Below, piece after piece: positions 34,338 to 47,287 of a stretch of 64,000 nucleotides of DNA (its first letter is position 1; every line of letters starts with the position of its first letter). The stretch is from NCBI RefSeq assembly GCF_900538055.1, contig NZ_UZAC03000001.1, forward strand, positions 372,001-436,000. The letters run 5' to 3'. The notes under the pieces are model-generated. The model was not told the origin of the DNA. It made no database searches and worked only from the letters and a program-made list of their open reading frames with translations. Both the position numbers and the translations under genes were made by a program. This DNA is from Pasteuria penetrans (GTDB lineage Bacteria > Bacillota > Bacilli > Thermoactinomycetales > Thermoactinomycetaceae).

Positions 34338-34469
34338 ATAAATCCATATTGCATACACAAATAAACAATAAATACATATAAAATATAGTTATGTAATAAA
34401 ATATTATATAAACTTTATTTAAATAAAAATGTATAACCCTCCCGTCGTTGAACGCCCCCCAATATCAGA

Positions 34470-34578
34470 TCAGTCCTGACTGGGGGAAAATCCTACGGGA
34501 CCATAAGAGTCACATAATACGAGAGTGGTACATGTGGTTCTATGGGAGGGTTGGCTGAGATGCCAGGCCCCACTTGAC
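34470..34578 (+). mobile_element. Group II intron 3' fragment with domains V and VI
   Basis: Similarity to 17900-18015 begins near GGGGAAAATCCTA. Domain V at about 34505-34541 pairs AGAGTCACA with TGTGGTTCT; the catalytic AGC has become AGT. The end reads CTTGAC instead of CTCGAC. Confidence 0.65.
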
Positions 34579-34639
34579 ATGATAGATCCAGAAAATGCCG
34601 GTCCTTAGGAAGTCCTACTCGACTACAAGCAACAACCAG

Positions 34640-34734
<95 letters not shown>

Positions 34735-35021
34735 ACGGAAGTTCATTGTATGTAAAATACCAATCACTTGTCAAGATGGAATCCATCTGCCCGCTGCAGG
34801 AAAACTCCCTCATCCCCGTCCATTCCAACTACATCCCCAGATTCCATGTGGACACAAACAACAGCCAACGATCCCAATCACATCATTTTTATCCTCTGAT
34901 ATCCCAAATAGACATGGATCAGAGGGAAGAGGGAACCATCGCAAAACACCTATTGGGATTTGATCCTACCACAAAAAAATCCCTTTCCATCCTTCCCCCT
35001 ACCCCTGTATAATAGCACCAA

Positions 35022-35972
35022 ATGGGCATTCTACAATTACTCCGTCGCAAAATTACCGTCCCACACTGGACCATCCTTTACAGGGGCCTCTGCTGCCTGG
35101 GGGGTATCCTCTCCCTGTGGGTGATTTTTTCCACCCCCACATCCACTCCCCCCCCTGTCCCAATTCTCCCGTCCAAGGGTCTTTCCTCCTGCATCCGAAG
35201 AGACATCGTTTTACTGCATGGGTTAGCCAACCAGCATCCCTTTGGGGAGTTTTTTTTGCAAAGTTTACAAAAATACCTATGCAAACAGAACCGACTCATC
35301 CTCGTTCGACTAGATGGATCGCTTCCCCGCGAAATACACCCTCTCCCCGATAGGGAAACCATAAACCAGCGAATTGAAATAGGAAATTACTTCTCCTGGA
35401 ATGCCGGTACCCAATCCATTGCAAGACAAACGAACATCTTGCAAAAAAATCTAGCCGATCTCCATCAGACAGGGCAATTGCTTTATCCCTACCATCTGAT
35501 CACCCATAGCCTGGGGGGCATCGTAGCTCTATCCCATATCCAGCAACAACCCAATGTTGTTGAAAAATTCATATCCATTGGCGCACCTTATCGGGGTAGT
35601 GCCCTCTTCAGGCCCTTCGCCTGGGCCGCCTCTATGGTGGGGGGGAAAGAAGTTACGGACGAGGTAGCCGAGTTTTTTGAAAAGGGCGGTCGACTTTCCA
35701 TCCCTACGAAAAACTTTGCCCCTGGGGGCGGTGCCTATACACTTGCTGGTGACATCTTCACCCTACCCCACGGACGGTATGGCGAACTCCTTTCTGGATG
35801 GTTCTACCTAACCATGCTCCACGGTCGCCCCAGTGATGGGGTTTTATTCCCGGAGGAAACACAGATAGAAGGTGCTAAGCATCTAGGAACCCTTCCCTTC
35901 ACAGATCATTATTCCCTCATCCAGGATCCCCTGGTGGCTTACATCATAGCTACCACACTACTGCAGAATTAG
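35022..35972 (+). CDS. Lipase-like alpha/beta hydrolase, membrane-anchored or secreted
   Basis: The 316-residue protein has an N-terminal hydrophobic segment (about 18-40) that could be a signal peptide or anchor. VLLHGLANQHPFG gives the oxyanion-strand HG motif. The nucleophile elbow is THSLGGIVALSH. Asp in RPSDGVLFP and His in FTDHYSLIQDP complete a plausible catalytic triad. The fold matches LipA/triacylglycerol-lipase-type enzymes; the substrate is not predictable. There is no ribosome binding site. TATAAT (35008-35013) lies just before ATG 35022, so a leaderless transcript is possible, though no good -35 is seen. Confidence 0.8.
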   Translation: MGILQLLRRKITVPHWTILYRGLCCLGGILSLWVIFSTPTSTPPPVPILPSKGLSSCIRRDIVLLHGLANQHPFGEFFLQSLQKYLCKQNRLILVRLDGSLPREIHPLPDRETINQRIEIGNYFSWNAGTQSIARQTNILQKNLADLHQTGQLLYPYHLITHSLGGIVALSHIQQQPNVVEKFISIGAPYRGSALFRPFAWAASMVGGKEVTDEVAEFFEKGGRLSIPTKNFAPGGGAYTLAGDIFTLPHGRYGELLSGWFYLTMLHGRPSDGVLFPEETQIEGAKHLGTLPFTDHYSLIQDPLVAYIIATTLLQN

Positions 35973-36419
35973 GAAAAAACCGCCCAAGGATATTCCGGGT
36001 CCGAAGTTTGGCCAAGATCCCAAAAGTATACGTTTTATATTTAATATGATAAATGTATTTTATATAGTAATCCATAGAGGAAGCACCCCGAATGGGAGAA
36101 AATCCCCCTAAAACCCTGTTCAGAAATTCAGGGTCTCCGGATTTCAATGGGTAGGGGGGGGCTAATCTTTAAATATTTTTTTATGTAATTTTTGTTATTT
36201 GATACGCATATATAACATAGCCTAACGGTTGCCTTCCCCATTGTGAAATACATTCTGTATTTCATTTTTAAATATATTTATTCTAAACTAAGATGTGATA
36301 TCTCAAGCAAATCCCCTACAAAAACATGGGACTAAACCCTTATTTTACAAATATATTCATAAAAAAATTTTATATATGACATAAACACGCACCAAGGGAA
36401 GTTTATGAAGAAAATTTAT
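35973..36419. other. Gene-free A+T-rich interval
   Basis: It holds the second copy of the CGCCCAAGGA motif (about 35981) and long A+T-rich stretches. No gene or clear terminator is seen. Confidence 0.4.
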
Positions 36420-36779
36420 TTAGTAAAATATTTTATTGTTTTTCCTCCACCGTTGCGGTTCCAGTTTTGACTCCTGAATCCATGAGTCGCATTTGGGGTG
36501 AAGAAAGGTTCGGAAGCTACCAAAACCTATTTTGACGAACTTTTGCCCTTTTTCTAGGGATTTTTTACAGGAACACTGGGTTTCGGGTGAGGGTTTTTCG
36601 ACCACTGATCTGAGTACAGATCGGATGGTTCTCATATCCTCATATTCGGATTCTATTTCCTCTAGGCTTATCAGTTCCACTTCATTGGCTAGAGGGGGGC
36701 GCGGTACATTAGGATCCATCTTCTTATCTTCTTTGGTGATCACGGGTGCCCCTCCTACAGAAACATTTAGCATATCCAT
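36420..36779 (-). CDS. Hypothetical 119-residue protein with a possible zinc site
   Basis: The N-terminal half is acidic and probably helical (LISLEEIESEYEDMRTIRSV). The C-terminal half has C-x-C ... H-x-x-C (CSCKKSLEKG, then FLHPKC), which could bind zinc. No family is recognised. ATG 36779 has no clear ribosome binding site; later in-frame ATGs exist. The composition looks coding, but the gene is isolated next to a dispersed repeat. Confidence 0.4.
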   Translation of the reverse strand: MDMLNVSVGGAPVITKEDKKMDPNVPRPPLANEVELISLEEIESEYEDMRTIRSVLRSVVEKPSPETQCSCKKSLEKGQKFVKIGFGSFRTFLHPKCDSWIQESKLEPQRWRKNNKIFY

Positions 36780-36854
36780 AGTAGGGGTATTCTCATAAAA
36801 ATTTCAACGTGGTGTCTACACACTATTCATTTTTCCCGAAAAGTACAACGAAAA

Positions 36855-37379
36855 CTCCAGATCCATATTCAGAATGGAACATATCCAATTTTAAATTCAT
36901 TTATACTGAGCAAAACATTGCAGTATGGGTATGCTGATTCAATTCTTTCCATTGTCTTTTTTATTATGAACCATAAAAAAATAGGACCATCCTAGGTCCT
37001 CCTGGTTCCGTAACCATTAAAGTACGGAGACCCTATGACAGCTACCTATCCTGTAAATCGGGGGATGTAGTGAATGCAGTTCAAACGGTTCTAGATCAAT
37101 ATAATGTAAATGGATCGAGCAATATGATACCAAATCTCTGAAGAGGGGGGTAAGGATCCTGAACACCACGGATGAGTCCTATTCAATGGCGAAACATACA
37201 GAACAAATTGGGACACCCGGAGTACTAAAGAAAAGAGGAATCATCGTACGGCTGTGGAGGGCGGTTGTTTTTCTATAAAAAATTATTTCCAGATCGCCAA
37301 GATGAAAATACATGGTAAGACAAGGGTGACACGGACCATGATGGCAAAAGGGTAAGCTTATCATTGATCCCAGGTCGTC
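36855..37379. repeat. Inverted copy of the dispersed two-block repeat at 28773-29294
   Basis: Block B is 36855-37033 and block A is 37273-37379, both in reverse orientation relative to the 28-kb copy. Block B contains a palindromic AGGACC ... GGTCCT core beside a run of A residues. The 240 bp between the blocks differs from the other copy. Confidence 0.7.
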
Positions 37380-38149
37380 CGTTATCCTCTACTGGAATAA
37401 GGACCCCCTTTGTACGATTCAGAGGGGGCCTATTGTACTTCCCATTTCCTTACGATTCCACCCCGTCGATCCCTAGATCTGATGCTACTGGACTCACCGC
37501 AATCATTTTTCTAACTTTCTTAGAAATTGTATACTAACGTACCAAGCGGCAATTCAGCTCTCCCATCCCACGCTACGAGGGTTTCTACTGCGAAAAGGTA
37601 AGTAGTAGACCCAGAACCCTACGACTGAGCCCCTTTCAGGACCGCACACCATACAATAGTGCTCTATACAGGACCCAAAATCATCCCCCTCCATTAGAGG
37701 GTTCAGTGAACGAACAATCCTGGGGGTGGGTAGGCTTTGGTGAACATAACAAAAATATGGACCTACAACTAACTTCCATTTAATATCTTGGTCCTATTCC
37801 CCTATCCAGACAATCAACCGTCCCTAAGTTATGCTGGAGATCGGTACCCTAGGGTCCTTATCCAGGATCGGATTTTGTTCACCATGATGATCATAAGTGA
37901 TGGTTGTTCTTTAGAATACCCAGTAGTATAGAATCCAGATCTGGTAGATACGGATCCGTATACTGATCTCCCCTGTCTTCGCAGGGGTCATGGCACCTAT
38001 GGATGAATTGGAATGCAAGAGTAGGAAACTAAGAAAGCGTCACAGGGCCGGGGAAATAATGTACCGCCCAGGGGCAGGGCTAGATGTGAAGTATTTCATC
38101 GTGATAAACCCGAAACAAAAGGATTCGATCCGCCCCCAAATTCCCCCAT
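37380..38149. other. Gene-free interval downstream of gyrA
   Basis: A GGACCCCCTTT/AGAGGGGGCC hairpin at 37396-37425 has no T-tract and is not called a terminator. No gene is supported. Confidence 0.4.
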
Positions 38150-40615
38150 TTATACTAATGGTGCATCCATATCGGCAATACCACCATCCCCTAAACGAAT
38201 CTGCGCTACCGTAGCCACGCTCTCGTCCGCCTTAAGATTGATAAGCTTAACCCCCTGCGCATAGCGTCCAAGGATAGACACATCGGAACAATCCAAACGT
38301 ATCACCGTACCCGAATGGGTGACAATCATAAATTCCTCATCCTTAGACACTACCTTATAACCCACCACATCCCCCTTCTTCTCTGTAATACTGAGGGTCT
38401 TGATCCCCTTTCCACCCCTAGACTGCAAACGATAATCCACTAAGGGAGTACGCTTTCCATAACCATGTTTGGTCACAATCAACACGTGCTTATCGGCGGA
38501 TACTAAATCCATATCAATGATTACGTCATCCTCCGACAAATTGATCCCCTTCACGCCTGTAGCGGAGCGTCCCATCGAGCGTACCTCTTGCTCGTGGAAA
38601 CGAATAGACATACCAAGACGGGTACCTAAAATAATCTCTTGTTCCCCATCCGTACGCCGTACGCCTACGAGCTCATCACCGGAACGGAGATTGATGGCAA
38701 ACAAGCCATTACGACGGATATTTTCAAACTCCGATAGCGGCGTTTTTTTAACAAGACCATACCGGGTAGCGAAAAACAAGTATTCCTGACTTGATGTATC
38801 GCCTACGGGAATGACCGCATGTACCCGCTCCTCCTGATCGATATGCACCAAATTACTCATGGCCACGCCACGTGCTGCTCTTCCTAGGCCAGGAACCTCA
38901 TAGGCTTTCATGCGATACACCTTGCCTTTGTTGGTAAACACAAGCAAGTAGTGATGGGAATGGGTAACGAAGAGGTCCTGCACGAAATCATCGTCACGGG
39001 TACCAATCCCAGCAATACCCTTCCCACCGCGCTTCTGTGCCCGGTATGTAGAAAGTGGAACCCGCTTGATATAACCGCGATGGGACAGAGATATAACTAC
39101 ATTTTCCTCCGGTACGAGATCGGACTCAATGATCTCATCCTCCTCATTCACAATCAACGTACGCCGTTCATCACCATATTGATCCTTGATAGCGGTCAAC
39201 TCATCCCGCACAACCGCACGTACCTTGGCCTCATCGGCGAGAAGAGACTCTAGATAGGAAATAGTTTTCAATAATTCCTCGTATTCAAGCTCAATTTTTT
39301 CACGTTCCAATCCAGTCAAACGCTGCAAGCGGAGATCAAGAATCGCTTGTGCCTGTCGCTCAGACAAGGAAAAACGCTCCATCAAACCGGTTCGCGCCTC
39401 AGCCGTTGTACGGGAAGCACGAATGAGTTTGATCACCTCATCGATGTTATCCAGGGCAACACGAAAACCCTCTAGAATATGCGCTCGTTCCTTAGCCTTA
39501 CGGAGATCAAAAACCGTCCTACGCCTAATAACCTCCACTTGATGATCCAGATAATGCTGTAACATCAAACGTAAGTCAAGTACATGGGGCTCGCGTTCCA
39601 CAAGTGCCAGCATATTAACACCAAAATTGGTCTGCATCGCTGTGAACTTAAATAACTGATTCAAAACAAGACGGGGTTTGGCCTCACGACGCAATTCAAT
39701 GACAACACGCATTCCATTTCGATCCGACTCGTCTCGCAAATCGGAAATACCTTCAATCTTACGACTACGAACTAAATCCGCAATCTTTTCTACCAAACGA
39801 GCCTTATTTACCTGGTATGGCAATTCCTCCACAACAATCCTGGATCTACCACTCCCAGTTTCCTCAATGAGCGTCTTGGCACGAACCTTGATACTACCGC
39901 GACCCGTCCGGAAAGCATTGGCAATCCCCCCCTTACCAAGAATAATCCCACCAGTAGGAAAATCAGGTCCGCGTACTACCTTCATTAAGTCCTCCATGGT
40001 AAGATCAGAATCCTCCAGCAACATCAACGCACCCTCAATGATCTCTGTGAGATTATGCGGTGGGATATTGGTTGCCATTCCCACAGCAATACCAGAAGCA
40101 CCATTGACTAGAAGATTAGGAAAACGCGCTGGCAAAACCATCGGTTCCAACTGTTGTCCATCATAGTTGGGTGTAAAATCCACCGTCTCCTTTTGTATAT
40201 CACGTAGGAGCTCCGTTGCAATGGGTGCCATCCGTGCTTCCGTATAACGCATCGCCGCCGGTTCATCGCCATCGATAGATCCGAAGTTTCCATGACCATC
40301 TACTAATGGATAACGATAAGAAAAATCTTGCGCCATTCGGACCATGGCATCGTACACAGCACTCTCACCATGCGGATGGTACTGACCAGTTACATTGGCA
40401 ACGGACCGGGCCGCCTTTCGATACGGCTTATCGGGCAATAAACCCATACCATGCAGAGTAAACAAAATACGGCGATGAACCGGCTTCAAGCCATCTCTCA
40501 CATCGGGTAGAGCACGGCTCACAATAACACTCATTGCATAATCAAGAAAGGCTGTTTTCATTTCATGTCTGATATCGATCTCCTGCGTCCGGTTGGTATC
40601 CCCCACATTGATCAC
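38150..40615 (-). CDS. gyrA: DNA gyrase subunit A
   Basis: The 821-residue DNA-breakage and rejoining subunit works with GyrB to add negative supercoils. The catalytic tyrosine lies in AAMRYTEARM. The quinolone-resistance region reads HPHGESAVYDAMVRMAQ with Ser and Glu at the usual sensitive positions. The GyrA box appears as QKRGGKGIAGIG, marking gyrase rather than topoisomerase IV. The C-terminal beta-pinwheel is complete. GTG 40615 follows GAGGA. The gene is 33 bp after gyrB in the dnaN-recF-gyrB-gyrA transcript. Confidence 0.97.
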   Translation of the reverse strand: MINVGDTNRTQEIDIRHEMKTAFLDYAMSVIVSRALPDVRDGLKPVHRRILFTLHGMGLLPDKPYRKAARSVANVTGQYHPHGESAVYDAMVRMAQDFSYRYPLVDGHGNFGSIDGDEPAAMRYTEARMAPIATELLRDIQKETVDFTPNYDGQQLEPMVLPARFPNLLVNGASGIAVGMATNIPPHNLTEIIEGALMLLEDSDLTMEDLMKVVRGPDFPTGGIILGKGGIANAFRTGRGSIKVRAKTLIEETGSGRSRIVVEELPYQVNKARLVEKIADLVRSRKIEGISDLRDESDRNGMRVVIELRREAKPRLVLNQLFKFTAMQTNFGVNMLALVEREPHVLDLRLMLQHYLDHQVEVIRRRTVFDLRKAKERAHILEGFRVALDNIDEVIKLIRASRTTAEARTGLMERFSLSERQAQAILDLRLQRLTGLEREKIELEYEELLKTISYLESLLADEAKVRAVVRDELTAIKDQYGDERRTLIVNEEDEIIESDLVPEENVVISLSHRGYIKRVPLSTYRAQKRGGKGIAGIGTRDDDFVQDLFVTHSHHYLLVFTNKGKVYRMKAYEVPGLGRAARGVAMSNLVHIDQEERVHAVIPVGDTSSQEYLFFATRYGLVKKTPLSEFENIRRNGLFAINLRSGDELVGVRRTDGEQEIILGTRLGMSIRFHEQEVRSMGRSATGVKGINLSEDDVIIDMDLVSADKHVLIVTKHGYGKRTPLVDYRLQSRGGKGIKTLSITEKKGDVVGYKVVSKDEEFMIVTHSGTVIRLDCSDVSILGRYAQGVKLINLKADESVATVAQIRLGDGGIADMDAPLV

Positions 40616-40648
40616 CCCAAAATCCTCAAGCCATACTTGTACATGCCC

Positions 40649-43742
<3,094 letters not shown>

Positions 43743-43820
43743 CCTACTGCCGCCCTCCACCTGTCTCCACAACAGGAGCCTTCCTTTTTCCTACCCATCC
43801 TAATCTTTCCCATTCATCTT

Positions 43821-44972
43821 CTAAACTTCGGTCCTCACGGGAACCACCAATTGCATTGCGGTCTGTATACCTGGTACTTGGATACGGCAAGGCCTTTGCG
43901 GACCTGGTAACAACATCTCCACTTCATCCGCCCCGCTGAACGCCTCAAGGGAATCTACCAGATAAGTTGCATTGAATGCAAGTGTCATTGGTTCACCCTC
44001 CACCGTTGCTGGTAGGGACTCTGCAACACTTCCCACGCCCGCAGCAATCGCGGCCACGGAGATCCGATCATTCTCCACTACCAACTGAATCAAACGATCG
44101 GGGTGATCACGGCTAATGAGCGAAGCTCTCCCCACCGCACCAAGAAAATTAGCAAGCGGTAGACGAACACGAACAGGTGCCTCTTGTGGAATTACCTTAC
44201 TGATATCGGGATAAGCCCCCCCCAACAGACGCGTGGCAAACCACCATTCCCCTGTGGACACAACCCAATGGCCTTCCACTACCTGACAGGAAACCTCATC
44301 CGCATCATCCATAATTTTTAACAATTCATGAACGCTATGCCCGGGAATGACTATATCCTCGGGATGAACATTTTTTGGATTAGAAATCGGGGTTTGCCAC
44401 TTTGATAACCGAAAAGTATCAGTAGCTATGGCTGTGAGCAGATCAGCATGGCAACCAAGGCAAACCCCAGTCAACACACCTCGCGCCTCCGTGATAGAAG
44501 CTGCAAATACAGTATTCTTTAACATGGATTTCAGATCGGAAGCCTGCATAGAGAAACCTGTACTTGCAGCCGAGATAGCCAACCGGGGATATTCAAGGGG
44601 ATCAAAACCGTGCAATTGAAAATGAGATGATCCTATCCGAAAATCCACTTCAAAATTACCCATAACCTCGATGGAAACTTCCCCTTCGGGAATCTTACGC
44701 ATGATATCACTCAAAATCCGTCCCGGCAACACCGCTTGACCCTCTTGTTCCACAACAACTTGGCGGAGATTCTTTATGCTTTCAGGACTGTCCTGCATGG
44801 AACAGGCGGTACGAATTCTCACATCGGCATTGCTTCCAGTGAAATGAACCTGATCCTCAACAGCTTCTACCCAAATCCCCCCTAAGACGGGTAAAGGGGA
44901 GCGGGGCGTAATAGCTCGTGATACCAATTGAATAACCCGACGCAAAACTGCGCGGCCCATACGAATTTTCAC
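43821..44972 (-). CDS. dnaN: DNA polymerase III sliding clamp (beta subunit)
   Basis: The 383-residue clamp forms a ring dimer that holds polymerase on DNA. The N-terminus KIRMGRAVLRRVIQLVSRAI...LPVLGGI aligns with bacterial DnaN, and FTGSNADVRI, GRILSDIMRKIP and the C-terminal LVVPVRT end are present. GTG 44972 is preceded by AGGGGGG with eight bases between, which decides this start; the longer upstream frame has no homology. It lies just downstream of the oriC region in the dnaA direction. Confidence 0.97.
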   Translation of the reverse strand: MKIRMGRAVLRRVIQLVSRAITPRSPLPVLGGIWVEAVEDQVHFTGSNADVRIRTACSMQDSPESIKNLRQVVVEQEGQAVLPGRILSDIMRKIPEGEVSIEVMGNFEVDFRIGSSHFQLHGFDPLEYPRLAISAASTGFSMQASDLKSMLKNTVFAASITEARGVLTGVCLGCHADLLTAIATDTFRLSKWQTPISNPKNVHPEDIVIPGHSVHELLKIMDDADEVSCQVVEGHWVVSTGEWWFATRLLGGAYPDISKVIPQEAPVRVRLPLANFLGAVGRASLISRDHPDRLIQLVVENDRISVAAIAAGVGSVAESLPATVEGEPMTLAFNATYLVDSLEAFSGADEVEMLLPGPQRPCRIQVPGIQTAMQLVVPVRTEV

Positions 44973-45320
44973 ATTACAGGCCCCCCTGGGAAGATCATAC
45001 CAGTTGATCACCAAAATTCTTATTTCACCGATTATTGTAACGTTAACCCGCGATACATACCAGTCTACACGAAACCAACGCGAAAAACATCCTACGCATC
45101 CCATTTACAATTCCATCCCTTTTGGAGAATGGAACCCCGGTTCTTTTTCGTCTACGTGGAACATAAAGTGTCAGTTGAATCAGGATGAGCGTCCCCTCCG
45201 CACAGCAATATGCTTTATTGTAGCGGGTACGGGCTCGCTTGCATAGTCAGGATAACAGAAAAGATTTGCTGGGAATAGCTTTGCATTTTGAACATTCACT
45301 TCAGGATTCGGACTTGTCCC

Positions 45321-45334
45321 CGCGCGCGCGCGCG
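45321..45334. repeat. (CG)7 alternating tract at the origin
   Basis: Fourteen bases of pure CG alternation directly abut the A+T-rich candidate unwinding element. Such tracts can adopt Z-DNA under negative supercoiling. A role at the origin is inference. Confidence 0.8.
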
Positions 45335-45384
45335 ATTTTTTTAGTTCTTACTTCTTTATTTATTTACCGTCGTAGTAGTAGTAG
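45335..45384 (-). other. Candidate DNA unwinding element with DnaA-trio motif
   Basis: 45335-45367 is A+T rich (runs of T and TTTATTTATTTA). 45373-45384 is four TAG triplets, which read 3'-GAT-5' on the strand DnaA would load on, as in the DnaA-trio of Bacillus subtilis. A one-mismatch DnaA box (TGTTGATAA, 45399-45407) lies 14 bp away. The order DnaA boxes, trio, A+T-rich DNA, dnaN is the same as in Bacillus. Confidence 0.75.
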
Positions 45385-45451
45385 GGGGGCAATAAAATTG
45401 TTGATAACTCGGGAATACCCTGTATTACAAGGGTTTTGTAGTAATAAATCG

Positions 45452-47176
45452 TGTGGATAACTTGTGGATAACCTGTTAATAATCTGTGGATAACTTGTGG
45501 ATAACTGAAGGGGTAGGGTTGGCGTTGCCGCCCCTTTGTGGATAAGTCTGTGGATAACTTGTGGATAACTGAAGGGGTAGGGTTGGCGTTGCCGCCCCTT
45601 TGTGGATAAGTCTGTGGATAACTTGTGGATAACTGAAGGGATAGGGTTGGCGCCGCTGCCCCCCTGTGGATAAGTCTGTGGATAACTTGTGGATAACTGA
45701 AGGGATAGGGTTGGCGCCGCTGCCCCCCTGTGGATAAGTCTGTGGATAACTTGTGGATAACTGAAGGGATAGGGTTGGCGCCGCTGCCCCCTTGTGGATA
45801 AGTCTGTGGATAACTTGTGGATAACTGAAGGGATAGGGTTGGCGCCGCTGCCCCCTTGTGGATAAGTCTGTGGATAACTTGTGGATAACTGAAGGGATAG
45901 GGTTGGCGCCGCTGCCCCCTTGTGGATGAGTCTGTGGATAACTTGTGGATAACTGAAGGGATAGGGTTGGCGCTGCCGCCCCCTTGTGGATAAGTCTGTG
46001 GATAACTTGTGGATAACTGAAGGGGTAGGGCTGGCGCCGCTGCCCCCCTGTGGATAAGTCTGTGGATAACTTGTGGATAACTGAAGGGGTAAGGTTGGCG
46101 TTGCCGCCCCCCTGTGGATAAGTCTGTGGATAACTTGTGGATAACTGAAGGGATAGGGTTGGCGCTGCCGCCCTCCTGTGGATAACTTGTGGATAACTGA
46201 AGGGGTAGGGTTGGCGTTGCCGCCCTCTTGTGGATAAGTCTGTGGATAACTTGTGGATAACTGAAGGGGTAGGGTTGGCGCTGCCGCCCCCTTGTGGATA
46301 AGTCTGTGGATAACTTGTGGATAACTGAAGGGGTAGGGTTGGCGCTGCCGCCCCCTTGTGGATAAGTCTGTGGATAACTTGTGGATAACTGAAGGGATAG
46401 GGTTGGCGCTGCCGCCCTCCTGTGGATAAGTCTGTGGATAACTTGTGGATAACTGAAGGGGTAGGGCTGGCGCTGCCGCCCTCCTGTGGATGAGTCTGTG
46501 GATAACTTGTGGATAACTGAAGGGGTAGGGTTGGCGCTGCCGCCCCCTTGTGGATAAGTCTGTGGATAACTTGTGGATAACTGAAGGGGTAGGGTTGGCG
46601 CCGCTGCCCCCCTGTGGATAAGTCTGTGGATAACTGAAGGGATAGGGTTGGCGCCGCTGCCCCCTTGTGGATGAGTCTGTGGATAACTTGTGGATAACTG
46701 AAGGGATAGGGTTGGCGCCGCTGCCCCCCTGTGGATAAGTCTGTGGATAACTTGTGGATAACTGAAGGGATAGGGTTGGCGCCGCTGCCCCCCTGTGGAT
46801 GAGTCTGTGGATAACTGAAGGGATAGGGTTGGCGCCGCTGCCCCCCTGTGGATGAGTCTGTGGATAACTTGTGGATAACTGAAGGGATAGGGTTGGCGCC
46901 GCTGCCCCCTTGTGGATAAGTCTGTGGATAACTTGTGGATAACTGAAGGGATAGGGTTGGCGCTGCCGCCCACCTGTGGATAACTTGTGGATAACTGAAG
47001 GGGTAGGGTTGGCGCCGCTGCCCCCCTGTGAATAAGTCTGTGGATAACTTGTGGATAACTGAAGGGGTAGGGTTGGCGCCGCTGCCCCCCTGTGAATAAG
47101 TCTGTGGATAACTTGTGGATAACTGAAGGGGTAGGGTTGGCCGCTGCTGCCCCCTTTCGAATGAGTCTGTGGATAA
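45452..47176. repeat. oriC: oriC: 27-copy 64-bp satellite of DnaA boxes
   Basis: A unit of about 64 bp is repeated 27 times between dnaN and dnaA. Most units carry three copies of TGTGGATAA (the complement of the consensus box TTATCCACA), spaced 12-13 bp start to start. A G+C-rich spacer follows (ACTGAAGGGRTAGGGTTGG then a [12 protein letters not shown] type). A few units carry only two boxes, and some boxes are altered to TGTGGATGA or TGTGAATAA. In total there are roughly 70-80 box-like sites. Spacer variants (CGTTGCCG, CGCCGCTG, CGCTGCCG) occur in runs, as expected from unequal exchange. Confidence 0.95.
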
Positions 47177-47287
47177 GTAGGTTGGTAACCCATGGGCAAG
47201 TTGTTCCTTGTATCGTGCTCGGGGTTAGTTTTCACATTGCATATTTCCTGTGCTGAGGACAAAAAAAAAATACCCGCCGTGGGGTAT

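Noticed and set aside
37396-37425. Hairpin as gyrA terminator
   Set aside because: It lies over 700 bp beyond gyrA and has no T-tract in either direction.
45452-47176. CRISPR array
   Set aside because: The whole 64-bp unit is repeated with no unique spacers, each unit contains internal DnaA boxes, and no cas gene is present.
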